A stretch of DNA of 64,000 nucleotides from Sphingomonas taxi (GTDB lineage Bacteria; Pseudomonadota; Alphaproteobacteria; Sphingomonadales; Sphingomonadaceae): NCBI GenBank assembly GCA_003240625.1, contig QFMX01000007.1:62001-126000 (forward strand), written 5' to 3'. Both the position numbers and the translations under genes were made by a program. Below the pieces are notes generated by a model. That model was not told the DNA's origin and did no database searches. It saw nothing but the letters and a program-made list of their open reading frames with translations. Shown piece after piece: positions 32,830 to 41,768 of this stretch; within the stretch, counting starts at the first letter, position 1; the number at the start of each line of letters is the position of its first letter.

Positions 32830-32983
32830 TTCCGTTCGTGCTGAGTAGAGACCGAGTAGCTTCGCAGAAGCGCATCGAGGGCTCGTATCGAAGCATGGGT
32901 TCCGCGCGCCAACCTGCCCTTCGATACGCCGTCTCGATACGCTGCTACCGCAGCTACTCGACGGCTACTCAGGACGAACGGAA
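32830..32983. repeat. Dispersed palindromic repeat, family F
   Basis: A 154-bp element whose ends TTCCGTTCGTGCTGAGTAG and CTACTCAGGACGAACGGAA are imperfect inverted copies. The inside has further complementary blocks (CGATACG, GAGTAGCT). Such CGTTCGT-CTGAGTAG elements are common in sphingomonads as I recall. It is the only copy in this window. Confidence 0.85.
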
Positions 32984-33018
32984 AATGGGTGAGCGTCCCG
33001 CGGACCTCCAAACCGTTC

Positions 33019-33144
33019 GATCCTCCCCCGCCAGGGGGAGGTGGCTGGCCCTTGCCAGACGGAGGGGGAGGAGAGGAATACCCGCGGTTCCGTGTCCGCC
33101 CCCTCCGTCACCTACGGCGACACCCCCCCTTGCGGGGAAGGATC
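33019..33144. repeat. Dispersed palindromic repeat, family A, copy 3
   Basis: Ends GATCCTCCCCCGCC and TGCGGGGAAGGATC. It stops 11 bases from the MFS gene 3' end. It occupies the spacer between the convergent SOD and MFS genes together with the family F element. Confidence 0.9.
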
Positions 33145-33154
33145 GCAAAAACCC

Positions 33155-34723
33155 TCAAACCACCTCTCCCGCCGCCCTTGCCCGCACCTCCCGCGTAGCC
33201 TCCGCCCGCGGCGCCAGCCGGTACGCCGCCACCGCACACGCCAGCGTGATCGGCGTCACCACCAGCAACGACAACATCCCGATCGACAGGCTCCCGGTCA
33301 GCGTCGACACCCGCCCCGCCATATACGGACCGAGCGCCAGCCCGATCAGCGTCGTCCCGATGAAGAACGTTGCCGTCGCCGTCCCGCGCATCCGCGGCAA
33401 CACCATGTCCTGCGTGGTCGCCGCCGCCGCGCCCAAGGCGCAGGACGCGGTCAACTGCGCGAGAAAAATCCCCGTGTAGAACGCGGTCGACGACGACGCG
33501 GTGAAGGCCAGGATCAGGAACGGCACCGGCACCACCGCACCGAAGATCACCACCCACAGCCGCCCCGCCGGATTGCCGCGCCGCAACCGATCCGACACCA
33601 CCCCGCCGATCGTCAGCCCGAGGAACCCCGCCGTCGCGCCGAGGCTGCCGATCATGAACCCCGCCGACGCCGGCGTCGCGCCAAGCTCGCGCAACGCATA
33701 CGGCGCCGCCCAGAAACTCGCCGCATAGCTCAGGAACGCGTTCAGCCCATACGCCACCACCGTGCACAGGAACGCCGGCGTCCCGACGATCAGCGCAAAA
33801 GTCGGCGGATCGCGCCGCTTCAACGCCGACGCCCACGAGAACACCGCATACACGCCGATCCCGATCGCCACCCATTGCGGCCAGGGCTCGCCTGCCGCGA
33901 CCAGCCCCGACACCGCCGCCGTCACCACCGCGAGCGCCAGGATGTTATACCCGAGCGCCCGCGCACCGCCCATCGCCGCACCGATCAACGTCAGCGGCGG
34001 CACGATCGTCACCAGCTCGGCACCGAACGCGCGGAACGGCGCGGGATGCTTCTCCGGCTCGGGCAGTCCTTCGACCAGCCCGCGAATCGGCTCCCTCAAC
34101 GTCGCGATCCAGATCGCGAGCAGCAGCCCGGGCAGGCCGACCGCCATGAACGCCGCCTGCCAGCCGACCAGCCCAAGCGGCCCGCCCCCCGGATAGGCGC
34201 GGTTCCAGCCCTGCACGATCAGCCCGCCGATAAACAACGAACAGCCGCCACCGACGTACAGCCCGGCCGAATAAATCGACAGCGCGGTCGCCCGCAGCCG
34301 CTTCGGGAAATAGTCGGAGATGATCGAGTAGGCGGATGGGCTGGCGGTAGCTTCGCCGATCCCGACCCCGATCCGCGCCGCCGCCAGATGCCCACCGGTT
34401 CGCGAAAAACCCGACAACGCGGTCATAACGGACCACAAGGACAACCCGATCGTCATCAACCGCACGCGGTGCCAATTATCGGCGAGCCGCCCGAGCGGGA
34501 TCCCGAACAGCGAATAGAACACGCCGAACGCGGTGCCGTACAGGAAGCCGAGATCCTGGTCCTTCAATCCCAGGTCGCGCTTGATGTCCTCCGCCAGGAT
34601 CGAGATGATCTGCCGGTCGACGAAGTTCAGGACATAGACGAGGAACAGGACCGACAGCACGTACCAGGCATAGCGCGACGCGCCCGCCTCCCGCTCGCCC
34701 ACGATGGTTTCGGCACCCGCCAT
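33155..34723 (-). CDS. MFS transporter
   Basis: A 522-residue major facilitator with about twelve spans and a larger than usual central loop region (about residues 190-260). The MFS signature is GIPLGRLADNWHRVRLM after helix 2, with helix 4-5 GVGIGEATASPSAYSIISDYFP. These are typical of the Spinster/ACS-like group often annotated in sphingomonads. GAGGAGGGG precedes ATG 34723. The substrate is unknown; many related genes sit near hydrophobic-compound degradation genes, which are absent here. Confidence 0.92.
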   Translation of the reverse strand: MAGAETIVGEREAGASRYAWYVLSVLFLVYVLNFVDRQIISILAEDIKRDLGLKDQDLGFLYGTAFGVFYSLFGIPLGRLADNWHRVRLMTIGLSLWSVMTALSGFSRTGGHLAAARIGVGIGEATASPSAYSIISDYFPKRLRATALSIYSAGLYVGGGCSLFIGGLIVQGWNRAYPGGGPLGLVGWQAAFMAVGLPGLLLAIWIATLREPIRGLVEGLPEPEKHPAPFRAFGAELVTIVPPLTLIGAAMGGARALGYNILALAVVTAAVSGLVAAGEPWPQWVAIGIGVYAVFSWASALKRRDPPTFALIVGTPAFLCTVVAYGLNAFLSYAASFWAAPYALRELGATPASAGFMIGSLGATAGFLGLTIGGVVSDRLRRGNPAGRLWVVIFGAVVPVPFLILAFTASSSTAFYTGIFLAQLTASCALGAAAATTQDMVLPRMRGTATATFFIGTTLIGLALGPYMAGRVSTLTGSLSIGMLSLLVVTPITLACAVAAYRLAPRAEATREVRARAAGEVV

Positions 34724-34821
34724 GACCCCTCCTCGTTATGTTTTCGAGCTATGGGTATCAGAGGGAAGAAAAGAGAAACAGCGCTTTCGAGGCGATCGGG
34801 TACGCCAAAGCAAGCCCGATC

Positions 34822-34935
34822 CTTCCCCCCTCCCTGAAAGGGAGGGGTTGGGGGTGGGTCGGCTTCCCCAAGTTCGCCCGGCAGTGACAAAAGCCGACCT
34901 ACCCACCCCCAGCCCCTCCCTTTCAGGGAGGGGAG
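34822..34935. repeat. Dispersed palindromic repeat, family B, copy 2
   Basis: Same end hairpins and inner GGGGGTGGGT / ACCCACCCCC arms as the copy at 29722. It lies between two minus-strand genes, 3' of the membrane protein gene and upstream of the MFS gene. Confidence 0.88.
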
Positions 34936-34975
34936 CAGTTCGGCGCAGCCTCCGTTGGATCAATGCGCGTCCGCC

Positions 34976-35833
34976 TCAATGCGTACCGATACGCCCCCGC
35001 CGCAGCGCACCCTGTTCGAGCCGCCGCAACAGCGCCTCGATCGTCGGCGGCGAGGTCGGCTCGCCCGTCGTACGCGCAGGGCGGGCGATCGGCGTCGGCG
35101 CATTGATTTCGGGCGCCCCGCGTTCCCCCGCCCCGCCTTCCGCCACCCCGTCCTCAGCCGAACCGGCTTCCGCAACCCCGTCCTCCGCGACCTCCACCGG
35201 CCGCTCGACCGGTTCCACCAGCGGCGCAGTCACGAACGTGTCGGGCTCCGCCGTCGACGACGACTCCACCACCGGCGCGACCATCGCCTGCGCCAACGGA
35301 GAAACCGGCCGCACCGGCTCCATCGGCACCGGCCGGATCGCGTGCGGATCGAATGCGGCGAGCGGCTGATCGAGATCGGCCGGGATCGTCCGCTCGTCGC
35401 GCCCAGGATTCAGCCCTGCACCAAGACCAGCCCCGACGCCCACTTCCATCATCGGCGTACCAAGATCCGCCGCCGACATCGGCTTGCGCGGCGGTGCGTC
35501 GGGATGTGCGTCGGCGCGGCGGATCACCGGCACGCCGTCCTCGCGCGGCGATGCCTTGGCAAACACCCCGCCCGGCCCGAACAGCAGGAACAGCGACGAC
35601 CACAGCAACGCCGCGACCAGCGCCCCACTCCCCAGCGCCAACAGCGCGCGCGCGGTCGTCCCGAGCGGCGGCGCGGCGGCGGGCACCAGCGCAGCCACGC
35701 CCGTCGTCCACACCGCGGACTCCAGCGTTTCGGTCGACGCCAGCAGCACGGCCGTTGCAGCGATCAGGCCGCCAACCACCGCGCCGTACACCGGCAGCGA
35801 GCGGATCAAGGTCTGGCGGGTCAGCGCAATCAT
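34976..35833 (-). CDS. Hypothetical membrane protein with Pro/Glu/Val-rich tail
   Basis: Not a family I recognise. The 285-residue product has two N-terminal membrane spans with a third near residue 66-88 (ALLALGSGALVAALLWSSLFLLFG). A long low-complexity cytoplasmic or periplasmic tail rich in Pro, Ala, Val and Glu follows (VEPVERPVEVAEDGVAEAGSAEDG-like repeats) and ends in a basic helix IEALLRRLEQGALRRGR. Its start overlaps the stop of the upstream glycosyltransferase gene (ATGA), so it is probably co-expressed with it and may belong to the same glycan system. Confidence 0.7.
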   Translation of the reverse strand: MIALTRQTLIRSLPVYGAVVGGLIAATAVLLASTETLESAVWTTGVAALVPAAAPPLGTTARALLALGSGALVAALLWSSLFLLFGPGGVFAKASPREDGVPVIRRADAHPDAPPRKPMSAADLGTPMMEVGVGAGLGAGLNPGRDERTIPADLDQPLAAFDPHAIRPVPMEPVRPVSPLAQAMVAPVVESSSTAEPDTFVTAPLVEPVERPVEVAEDGVAEAGSAEDGVAEGGAGERGAPEINAPTPIARPARTTGEPTSPPTIEALLRRLEQGALRRGRIGTH

Positions 35834-37041
35834 CGATTTTCCCGTGCAGCGGCCATCATCAGCCGCCGATACACAGGATCGTAGCGGCGAATGTTTGACG
35901 ACCAGTTACGCTCTTCGCGAACAAATGCACGTCCCCGCGCCCGCCGCTCGTCCCAGCCCGATCGATCCGCGAACATCGCTGCCAACGCCGTCGCGATCGC
36001 GGGCGGATCGTCCGGCGGAAACAGCGTCCCCGTCTCCCCGTCCCGGATCAGTTCGCGGTGTCCGCCGACATCCGACGCCGCAACCAGCCGCCCCTGCGCC
36101 ATCGCCTCGAGCGGCTTCAGCGGCGTGACCAGATCGGTCAGCCGCATCCGTTTGCGCGGGTAAGCGAGGATATCGACCAGCCCGTAATAGCGCTCGACCT
36201 CCTGGTGCGGCACGCGCCCGACGAAGCGGATCGCGTCGGCCACCGGCGACGCCTCCGCCTGCGCGCGCAAGGCCGCCTCCATCGGCCCGCCGCCGACCAT
36301 CAGCAACCGCGCCTTGGGACGCAGCGCCACCAGCGCCGGCATCGCCGCGATCAGGTCGTCGAGCCCTTCGTAATCGTAGAAACTGCCGATGAACCCGACG
36401 ACGTCCGCGCCATCGAGCCCGAGTTCCGCCCCCAGCGCATCGTCGCGCGGCGGCGCATTCCCGAACAGGTCGAGATCGACGCCGTTGGGCGACACGATGA
36501 TCTTGTCCGCCGCGATGCCTCGCTCGACTAGGTCGCCGCGCAGCCCTTCGCAGATCACCGCCACCGCGTCCGCGCGCCGCACCGCCCACGTCTCCAGCGT
36601 CCGCGTCGCCCGGTAGCGTAACGACGTCGCGGTCCCCGTGCCATTGCCGACCGCCGCATCCTCCCAGAACGCGCGGATCTCGTACACCAGCGGCAGTTTC
36701 CGTTTGCGCGCCACGATCAGGGCGGCGAGCGCGTCGATCACCGGCGAATGCGCGTGGAGGATGTCGGGCTTGAAGGCATCGACCGCCGCCTCGATCCGCT
36801 TGGCGAACGCCGCGATCCCGACGACCTCGCCGACCGGACCCGGCTTCAGACCGGCTGCCGTCCGGTAGAAGGTCAGCCCATCGACCGACTCCACCGAAGC
36901 CGGCGCAACGCCGTGACGCGGGCCGGTGACCGCCGCGACGGTCCACCCCAGCCCCTCCTGCGCCTTGAGGATCGCCCGGGTGCGGAACGTGTAGCCACTT
37001 TGCAGCGGCAGGCCGTGATCGAGGATATGAAGGATACGCAT
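35830..37041 (-). CDS. Glycosyltransferase family 4, exosortase-A-associated type
   Basis: A 403-residue GT-B glycosyltransferase. The start MRILHILDHGLPLQSGYTFR matches the exosortase-A/PEP-CTERM-associated glycosyltransferase subgroup (Daro_2409 type) as I remember it. GT4 features include VYEIRAFWEDAA, the VSPNGVDLDLF segment, GFIGSFYDYEGLDDLI and the C-terminal donor-site region LVTPLKPLEAMAQGRLVAASDVGGHRELI. It is divergent from the small protein/O-ligase pair, which belongs to the same system. No exosortase or EpsH gene lies within the window. Confidence 0.9.
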   Translation of the reverse strand: MRILHILDHGLPLQSGYTFRTRAILKAQEGLGWTVAAVTGPRHGVAPASVESVDGLTFYRTAAGLKPGPVGEVVGIAAFAKRIEAAVDAFKPDILHAHSPVIDALAALIVARKRKLPLVYEIRAFWEDAAVGNGTGTATSLRYRATRTLETWAVRRADAVAVICEGLRGDLVERGIAADKIIVSPNGVDLDLFGNAPPRDDALGAELGLDGADVVGFIGSFYDYEGLDDLIAAMPALVALRPKARLLMVGGGPMEAALRAQAEASPVADAIRFVGRVPHQEVERYYGLVDILAYPRKRMRLTDLVTPLKPLEAMAQGRLVAASDVGGHRELIRDGETGTLFPPDDPPAIATALAAMFADRSGWDERRARGRAFVREERNWSSNIRRYDPVYRRLMMAAARENR

Positions 37042-37138
37042 CGTGGACGCCGTCTGCCACAGATCGCTTAACGGCGCGTCAACCGACTATGGCTACGCAC
37101 GAATCTCGAAAAGCCCTCACAGGAAAGGAGGCCGTCCC

Positions 37139-37294
37139 ATGATCGACAATCTCGCGCTCGGCCTCAGCCATGGGCTGATGATGCTCGCCGCGTTCCTGCT
37201 GCTCAAGCGCCCCGACCTCGACCGCGAGCCGAGCCCGCACGACGCACCCGACAAGAAGCAGGCCCTTACCGAGAAACCCCGCCGCGATGCGTGA
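37139..37294 (+). CDS. Small membrane protein upstream of the O-ligase gene
   Basis: A 51-residue protein with one membrane span (about residues 4-23, NLALGLSHGLMMLAAFLLLK) and a charged tail DREPSPHDAPDKKQ. A very good ribosome-binding site AAAGGAGG (37124-37132) precedes ATG 37139, so a longer frame from 37043 is not needed. It overlaps the next gene by 8 bases, which supports a real, coupled product. A small protein in this position is seen in some exosortase-A loci as I recall, function unknown. Confidence 0.75.
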   Translation: MIDNLALGLSHGLMMLAAFLLLKRPDLDREPSPHDAPDKKQALTEKPRRDA

Positions 37295-38627
37295 CCTCGC
37301 GTTCATCGCCTTCCTGCTCGCGTTCTTCGCGATGGGCTTCAAGCGGCCGTTCCTGCTCGTGCTCGTCTATGTCTATATCGACATCGTCTCGCCGCAGCGG
37401 CTAACCTACCTCCTGCTCAACAGCGTGCCGATCTCGCTGATCGCGGTCGCGCTGGCGGTCGGCGGGTGGATCCTTGCGGACGACAAGCGCGATACCCGTG
37501 TCGGCGGGCGGCAGGTGCTGATCGTGCTGCTCATGCTCTATTGCTGGGTGACGACGATCGGCGCGGATTTTCCGGTCGAGGCGAAGGAGAAATGGGACTG
37601 GGTCTGGAAGACGCTGATCTTTGCCGCCTTCCTGCCGCTGACGCTGCGCACGCGACTGCGGATCGAGGCGCTGCTGCTGTTCATGATCCTCTCCGCCTCG
37701 TCGATCATCATCGTCGGCGGGATCAAGACGATCGCCAGCGGCGGTGGCGGCTACGGCCAGTTGAACCTCATGGTCGACAATAATTCGGGGCTGTACGAGG
37801 GCAGCACGATCAGCGCGGTGGCGATCGCGATCATCCCGCTGATCTTCTGGTTCATGGTCCACGGTACGATCTTCAAGCCCGACTGGCGCGTGAAGGGCTT
37901 CTGCCTTGCGCTGGTGTTCGCGTGCCTGCTGATCCCGGTCGGCACCTCGACGCGTACCGGGCTCGTGTGCATCGGGCTGCTCGCGGTGCTGTCGGTGCGC
38001 GCGGTGAAGCGCAAGGCGCTATACCTCGCGGCGGTGGCGGCGCTCGGGCTGGCGGCGATCCCGTTCCTGCCCTCCGCGTTCACCGACCGGATGAACACCA
38101 TCAAGACCTATGACGCGGACGAATCCGCCTCGACGCGGCTGGCGGTGTGGAAATGGACGATCGAGTACGCGAAGACCCATCCGTTCGGCGGCGGCTTCGA
38201 GGCCTATCGCGGCAACCGCATCCGCTACGACCTGAAGAGCACCGGCGACGCCGCCGCACCCGGCCCGCGGGTCGAGACCGACAAGGCGCGCGCGTTTCAC
38301 AGTGCTTATTTCGAAATGCTGGGCGAACAGGGCTATCTCGGGCTCGCGCTATGGCTCGCGATCAACTTCATCGGCGTGTTCAGGATGGAAATCCTCCGCC
38401 GCCGCTACGCCGACCCCGCCAGCGAATTTGCCTGGGCGGGGCCGCTCGCAGCCGCGCTTCAGAGCGGGCAGATCATCTATCTGTTCGGCGCGGCGTTCGT
38501 CGGCATCGCGTTCCAGCCGTTCGTCTACATGCTGATCGGCGCGCAGATCGGTCTCGACACCTATCTCACGCGCAAGCGCAGCGAACAGACCTTCCGCCCG
38601 ATGCGCCGGGCACTCCCCTCCCGCTAG
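37287..38627 (+). CDS. Putative O-glycosylation ligase, exosortase A system-associated
   Basis: A 446-residue polytopic membrane protein of the O-antigen ligase/Wzy-C superfamily with about 11-12 spans. The start RDLAFIAFLLAFFAMGFKRPF and the PEAKEKW-like loop (DFPVEAKEKWDWVWKTL) are typical of the exosortase-A-associated ligase group. The large periplasmic loop with the Wzy_C-type HPFGGGFEAYRGNRIRYDL and AFHSAYFEMLGEQGYLGL carries the conserved His/Arg positions. With the divergent GT4 gene it forms part of the glycan machinery that decorates or accompanies PEP-CTERM proteins. Confidence 0.9.
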   Translation: MRDLAFIAFLLAFFAMGFKRPFLLVLVYVYIDIVSPQRLTYLLLNSVPISLIAVALAVGGWILADDKRDTRVGGRQVLIVLLMLYCWVTTIGADFPVEAKEKWDWVWKTLIFAAFLPLTLRTRLRIEALLLFMILSASSIIIVGGIKTIASGGGGYGQLNLMVDNNSGLYEGSTISAVAIAIIPLIFWFMVHGTIFKPDWRVKGFCLALVFACLLIPVGTSTRTGLVCIGLLAVLSVRAVKRKALYLAAVAALGLAAIPFLPSAFTDRMNTIKTYDADESASTRLAVWKWTIEYAKTHPFGGGFEAYRGNRIRYDLKSTGDAAAPGPRVETDKARAFHSAYFEMLGEQGYLGLALWLAINFIGVFRMEILRRRYADPASEFAWAGPLAAALQSGQIIYLFGAAFVGIAFQPFVYMLIGAQIGLDTYLTRKRSEQTFRPMRRALPSR

Positions 38628-38647
38628 CAGGAGGGGAGCAGATAGCG

Positions 38648-39211
38648 TCAGTCGACCGGCTCGTCGGCCAGCTCTTCCTCCAGCGCCGCGATGATCGCCT
38701 TGTTGAATGCGGGGATGTCGTCCGGCTTGCGGCTGGTGATCAAATTGCCGTCCACGACGACCTCCTCGTCCACCACATCCGCGCCCGCATTCTCCAGGTC
38801 CGTCCGGATCGACGGGAAGCTCGTCACGCGACGTCCATCGATCACGTCGGCCTCGGCCAGCAGCCACGGCGCATGGCAGATCGCGGCGATGATCTTGCCG
38901 TCTTCCATGAACTCGGTGATGATCTCGATCGCGCGCTCCTGCTGGCGCATCGTATCGGGATTAGCGACGCCGCCCGGCAGGACCAGCGCATCGTAATCGT
39001 CGGTATCGACCTCGTCGAGCGTCAGGTCGGGCGTCGCCGTCTCGGCCTTGTTGATGTCGCCCTTCATGCCCTGAATGGGGTCCATCTTGATCGAGGCGAG
39101 CTGCACCTTCGCACCCGCCGCCTCCAGCGCCTTCCTCGGTTCGAACAGTTCGACGGTCTCGAAACCATCGGCAGCGAGCATCAATACGCGAGCTTGGGAA
39201 AGATCGGTCAT
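38648..39211 (-). CDS. DJ-1/PfpI family protein (type 1 glutamine amidotransferase-like)
   Basis: A 187-residue protein of the DJ-1/PfpI/YhbO group: VLMLAADGFETVELFEPRKAL start with the active-site Glu, and the nucleophile elbow AAICHAPWLLAEADV with Cys about 112 and His 113. Members act as proteases, glyoxalase III/deglycases or chaperones; YhbO-like stress protection is the most likely role. GGAG lies 7 bases before ATG 39211. It converges on the O-ligase gene, ends 20 bases from it, and is divergent from the topoisomerase gene. Confidence 0.93.
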   Translation of the reverse strand: MTDLSQARVLMLAADGFETVELFEPRKALEAAGAKVQLASIKMDPIQGMKGDINKAETATPDLTLDEVDTDDYDALVLPGGVANPDTMRQQERAIEIITEFMEDGKIIAAICHAPWLLAEADVIDGRRVTSFPSIRTDLENAGADVVDEEVVVDGNLITSRKPDDIPAFNKAIIAALEEELADEPVD

Positions 39212-39274
39212 GTCATGTCTCCAGTGAAATCCCGTGCCCCCTCAACCCCGCGTCGCGCGGGTCGTTCCGGAACG

Positions 39275-40342
39275 ATGCGTCCCCCCGAACATTTCGAGAC
39301 CGGAAGGACCACCGCATTGCCCACCAAGATCGTGTATTCCGACGACTCCAAGCCCGGCATCACCCGCAAGAAGATGCGGAACGGCTGGGGCTATTGGGAT
39401 GCCAGGGGCGAGCGCATCACCGACCGCGACGAGATCGACCGACTGAACGCGATCGGCCTGCCCCCAGCTTACGGCGACGCGTGGTTCTGCCCCAAGCCCA
39501 ACGGCCATATCCAGGCGGTCGGCTGGGACGAGAAGGGCCGCAAGCAATACCGGTATCACCTCGGCTTCCGCGAAGCGCAGGAGGCCGCCAAATACGAACG
39601 CTGCGCCGATTTCGGCCACGCGCTCCCGAAGATCCGCAAAGCGGTCGAAGCCGATCTCCGCAAACGCTCGCTGACCCGCGAACGCGCGGTCGCGGCGGTC
39701 ATCCGCCTGCTCGACGGCGGCCATATCCGCATCGGCAACGAGGCCTATGCCGAAGCGAACGAGAGCTTCGGCGCGACCACGCTGCGCAAGCGCCACGGCG
39801 AGGTGAAGGGCGCGACGCTCAAGCTCCAATACAAGGGCAAGTCCGGCAAGATGCGGACGCTCAGGATCACCGACCGCTCGCTCAGCAGCTTCGTCAAGAA
39901 ATGCCAGGACCTCGACGAACAGCATCTGTTCGCATGGCTCGACGACGCGGGCGTCGCGCATCCGGTCACCTCGACCGACGTGAACTGCTACATCCGGGAC
40001 GTCACCGGCAGCGATTTCACCGCCAAGAACTTCCGCACCTGGGCCGCCAGCGTCGCCGCGTTCGAGGCGCTCGCATCCGCCGAACGCGACCTCAGCCTCA
40101 AGGCGATGCTCGAACCCGTCGTCGCTAGGCTCGGCAATACCCACGCGATCGCGCGCAAGAGCTATGTCCACCCGTCGCTGATCGCCCTCGTGAAGACCGG
40201 CCAGTCGACCTTCCGCAAGGCCCTCCGCCTCCCCCGCGCCAAGCGCTACATGAGCCGCGAGGAATGTGGCCTGATCACCTTCCTCGAAGCCGGCACGCCC
40301 GCCACCGCGACCATCGCACCCCCGCGCGCAAAAGCGGCCTGA
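39275..40342 (+). CDS. DNA topoisomerase IB
   Basis: A poxvirus/bacterial-type TopIB that relaxes supercoils through a 3'-phosphotyrosine. The protein has the N-terminal TOPRIM-less domain (IVYSDDSKPGITRKKMRNGWGYWD) and the catalytic domain with RLLDGGHIRIGNEAYAEANESFGATTLRKRH, LKLQYKGKSGK, TAKNFRTWAAS and the active Tyr in ARKSYVHP near residue 297. Start choice is uncertain: ATG 39215, ATG 39275, or TTG 39317, which has AAGGA 8 bases upstream and would begin MPTKIVYSDD as many homologues do. A MscS channel gene follows by 11 bases. Confidence 0.93.
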   Translation: MRPPEHFETGRTTALPTKIVYSDDSKPGITRKKMRNGWGYWDARGERITDRDEIDRLNAIGLPPAYGDAWFCPKPNGHIQAVGWDEKGRKQYRYHLGFREAQEAAKYERCADFGHALPKIRKAVEADLRKRSLTRERAVAAVIRLLDGGHIRIGNEAYAEANESFGATTLRKRHGEVKGATLKLQYKGKSGKMRTLRITDRSLSSFVKKCQDLDEQHLFAWLDDAGVAHPVTSTDVNCYIRDVTGSDFTAKNFRTWAASVAAFEALASAERDLSLKAMLEPVVARLGNTHAIARKSYVHPSLIALVKTGQSTFRKALRLPRAKRYMSREECGLITFLEAGTPATATIAPPRAKAA

Positions 40343-40353
40343 CGAGTATCTCC

Positions 40354-41529
40354 ATGACCAATACCACTGCCGCCGCCAAACAACCGATCTTCGACGCAAG
40401 CGACGTCGGCGATCACGCCCAGGGCTTCGTCACCGCCAGCATCGCCTGGGTCCAGGCGTACTGGCTCCAGATCCTGATCGCGTTCGGGATCGGCGCGGTC
40501 ATCGTCCTCGTCCTCCACACCGCGCGCCGCTTCGGCAGCAAGCTCTGCGAACGTCCGCGCGCGCTGAACGGCTGGGGGCTGGTCGTCGGCAAGGCGATCG
40601 CACGCACCGGCAATTTCTTCATCGTCATGCTCGCGGCGAAACTCGTCTCCGGCTATTCCGCCGCCCCCGGCGAGGTATCGAAGACGATCGACTTCCTCTT
40701 CACCGTCGCCGCCGTCATGCAGGCCGCCGTCTGGGTCCGCGAGATCATCCTCGGCGCGATCGAACACCGCACGCAGTCCGAACATTATTCGGGCGAGGCT
40801 TTGCTCTCGGCGATGGGCCTGATCCGCCTGCTCGTCACGTTCGTGGTGTTCGCGGTCGCGCTGGTGGTGGTGCTCGACAATCTCGGCGTCAACGTCACCG
40901 GCCTGGTGGCAGGTCTCGGCGTCGGCGGCATCGCGATCGGCTTGGCGGCACAGGGCATCTTCGCCGACCTGTTCGCCGCGCTTGCGATCATCTTCGACCG
41001 CCCGTTCCGCCGTGGCGACTCGATCAGCTACGATACGGCCTCGGGCAGCGTCGAGGCGATCGGCCTGAAATCCACGCGCATCCGCGGGATCGACGGCGAG
41101 GAGCGCGTGATCTCGAACAAGAACCTCCTCAACAAGGAGATCCTCAACAACACGCAGCGCAACCACCGCCGCGCGAAATTCCTCATCGGCGTCACCTATT
41201 CGACGCCCCCGGAAGTCTGCTCGCGGATCCCCGCGATGTTGAAGGAGATCGTCGAAGCCAACGACAAGATCTTCACCCGCGCCGGCTTCACCGGCTTCGG
41301 CGCGTCGAGCCTCGACTTCGAGGTCCAGTTCGACAGCAAGGGGCCGGATTATGCCAGCTTCTACGATGGCCGCACAGCGGTCGGCATCGCGATCCTGAAG
41401 CGCTTCAACGACGAGAAGATCGAGATCGCCTTCCCCACCCAGGTCAACATGATGGCCGCGCCGGATGGGTCTATGGTGATGCCGTATCCGGAAGGGCGAC
41501 GGTCGGACGCGGAAGTAACGCTCGCCTGA
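40354..41529 (+). CDS. MscS-family mechanosensitive ion channel
   Basis: A 391-residue inner-membrane channel that opens on membrane tension in osmotic downshift. About four to five N-terminal spans precede the pore helix region GLVAGLGVGGIAIGLAAQGIFADLFAALA, followed by the beta domain with FDRPFRRGDSI and the typical VISNKNLLNKEI. The cytoplasmic vestibule ends about residue 375. ATG 40354 is just after the topoisomerase stop, so both genes are likely one transcript. Confidence 0.95.
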   Translation: MTNTTAAAKQPIFDASDVGDHAQGFVTASIAWVQAYWLQILIAFGIGAVIVLVLHTARRFGSKLCERPRALNGWGLVVGKAIARTGNFFIVMLAAKLVSGYSAAPGEVSKTIDFLFTVAAVMQAAVWVREIILGAIEHRTQSEHYSGEALLSAMGLIRLLVTFVVFAVALVVVLDNLGVNVTGLVAGLGVGGIAIGLAAQGIFADLFAALAIIFDRPFRRGDSISYDTASGSVEAIGLKSTRIRGIDGEERVISNKNLLNKEILNNTQRNHRRAKFLIGVTYSTPPEVCSRIPAMLKEIVEANDKIFTRAGFTGFGASSLDFEVQFDSKGPDYASFYDGRTAVGIAILKRFNDEKIEIAFPTQVNMMAAPDGSMVMPYPEGRRSDAEVTLA

Positions 41530-41530
41530 T

Positions 41531-41609
41531 CGTTCCCCTGCGAAAGCAGGGGCCCAGGATCACAAACACAGTCCCTTTGAACTCTGGACTCACGCTTTCG
41601 CGGGAGAAC
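41531..41609. repeat. Dispersed palindromic repeat, family E, copy 1
   Basis: Ends GTTCCCCTGCGAAAGCAGGGGC and CTTTCGCGGGAGAAC. The first end is itself a hairpin. Its end motifs match the copies at 41640 and 58993. Confidence 0.75.
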
Positions 41610-41639
41610 AGCGTGCAAGCCCTTCGATATATCCATTCC

Positions 41640-41737
41640 CGTCGTCATCCCCGCGGAGGCGGGGACCCATATACTCAAGGCGTCGCGATTAGCGTCGCGG
41701 CCAGCCAATATGGGTTCCCGCCTTCGCGGGAATGACA
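41640..41737. repeat. Dispersed palindromic repeat, family E, copy 2
   Basis: Ends GTCATCCCCGCGGAGGCGGGG and CCGCCTTCGCGGGAATGAC are complementary, with inner arms ACCCATAT / ATATGGGT. With copy 1 it fills the spacer between the convergent MscS and putA genes. Confidence 0.85.
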
Positions 41738-41768
41738 GGAAAGGAAAGACGTGCTCGAGTAATGAACC

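Noticed and set aside
33041..34837. 598-codon plus-strand frame opposite the MFS transporter
   Set aside because: Arg/His/Pro-rich shadow; the MFS gene on the other strand has clear motifs, spans and a good ribosome-binding site.
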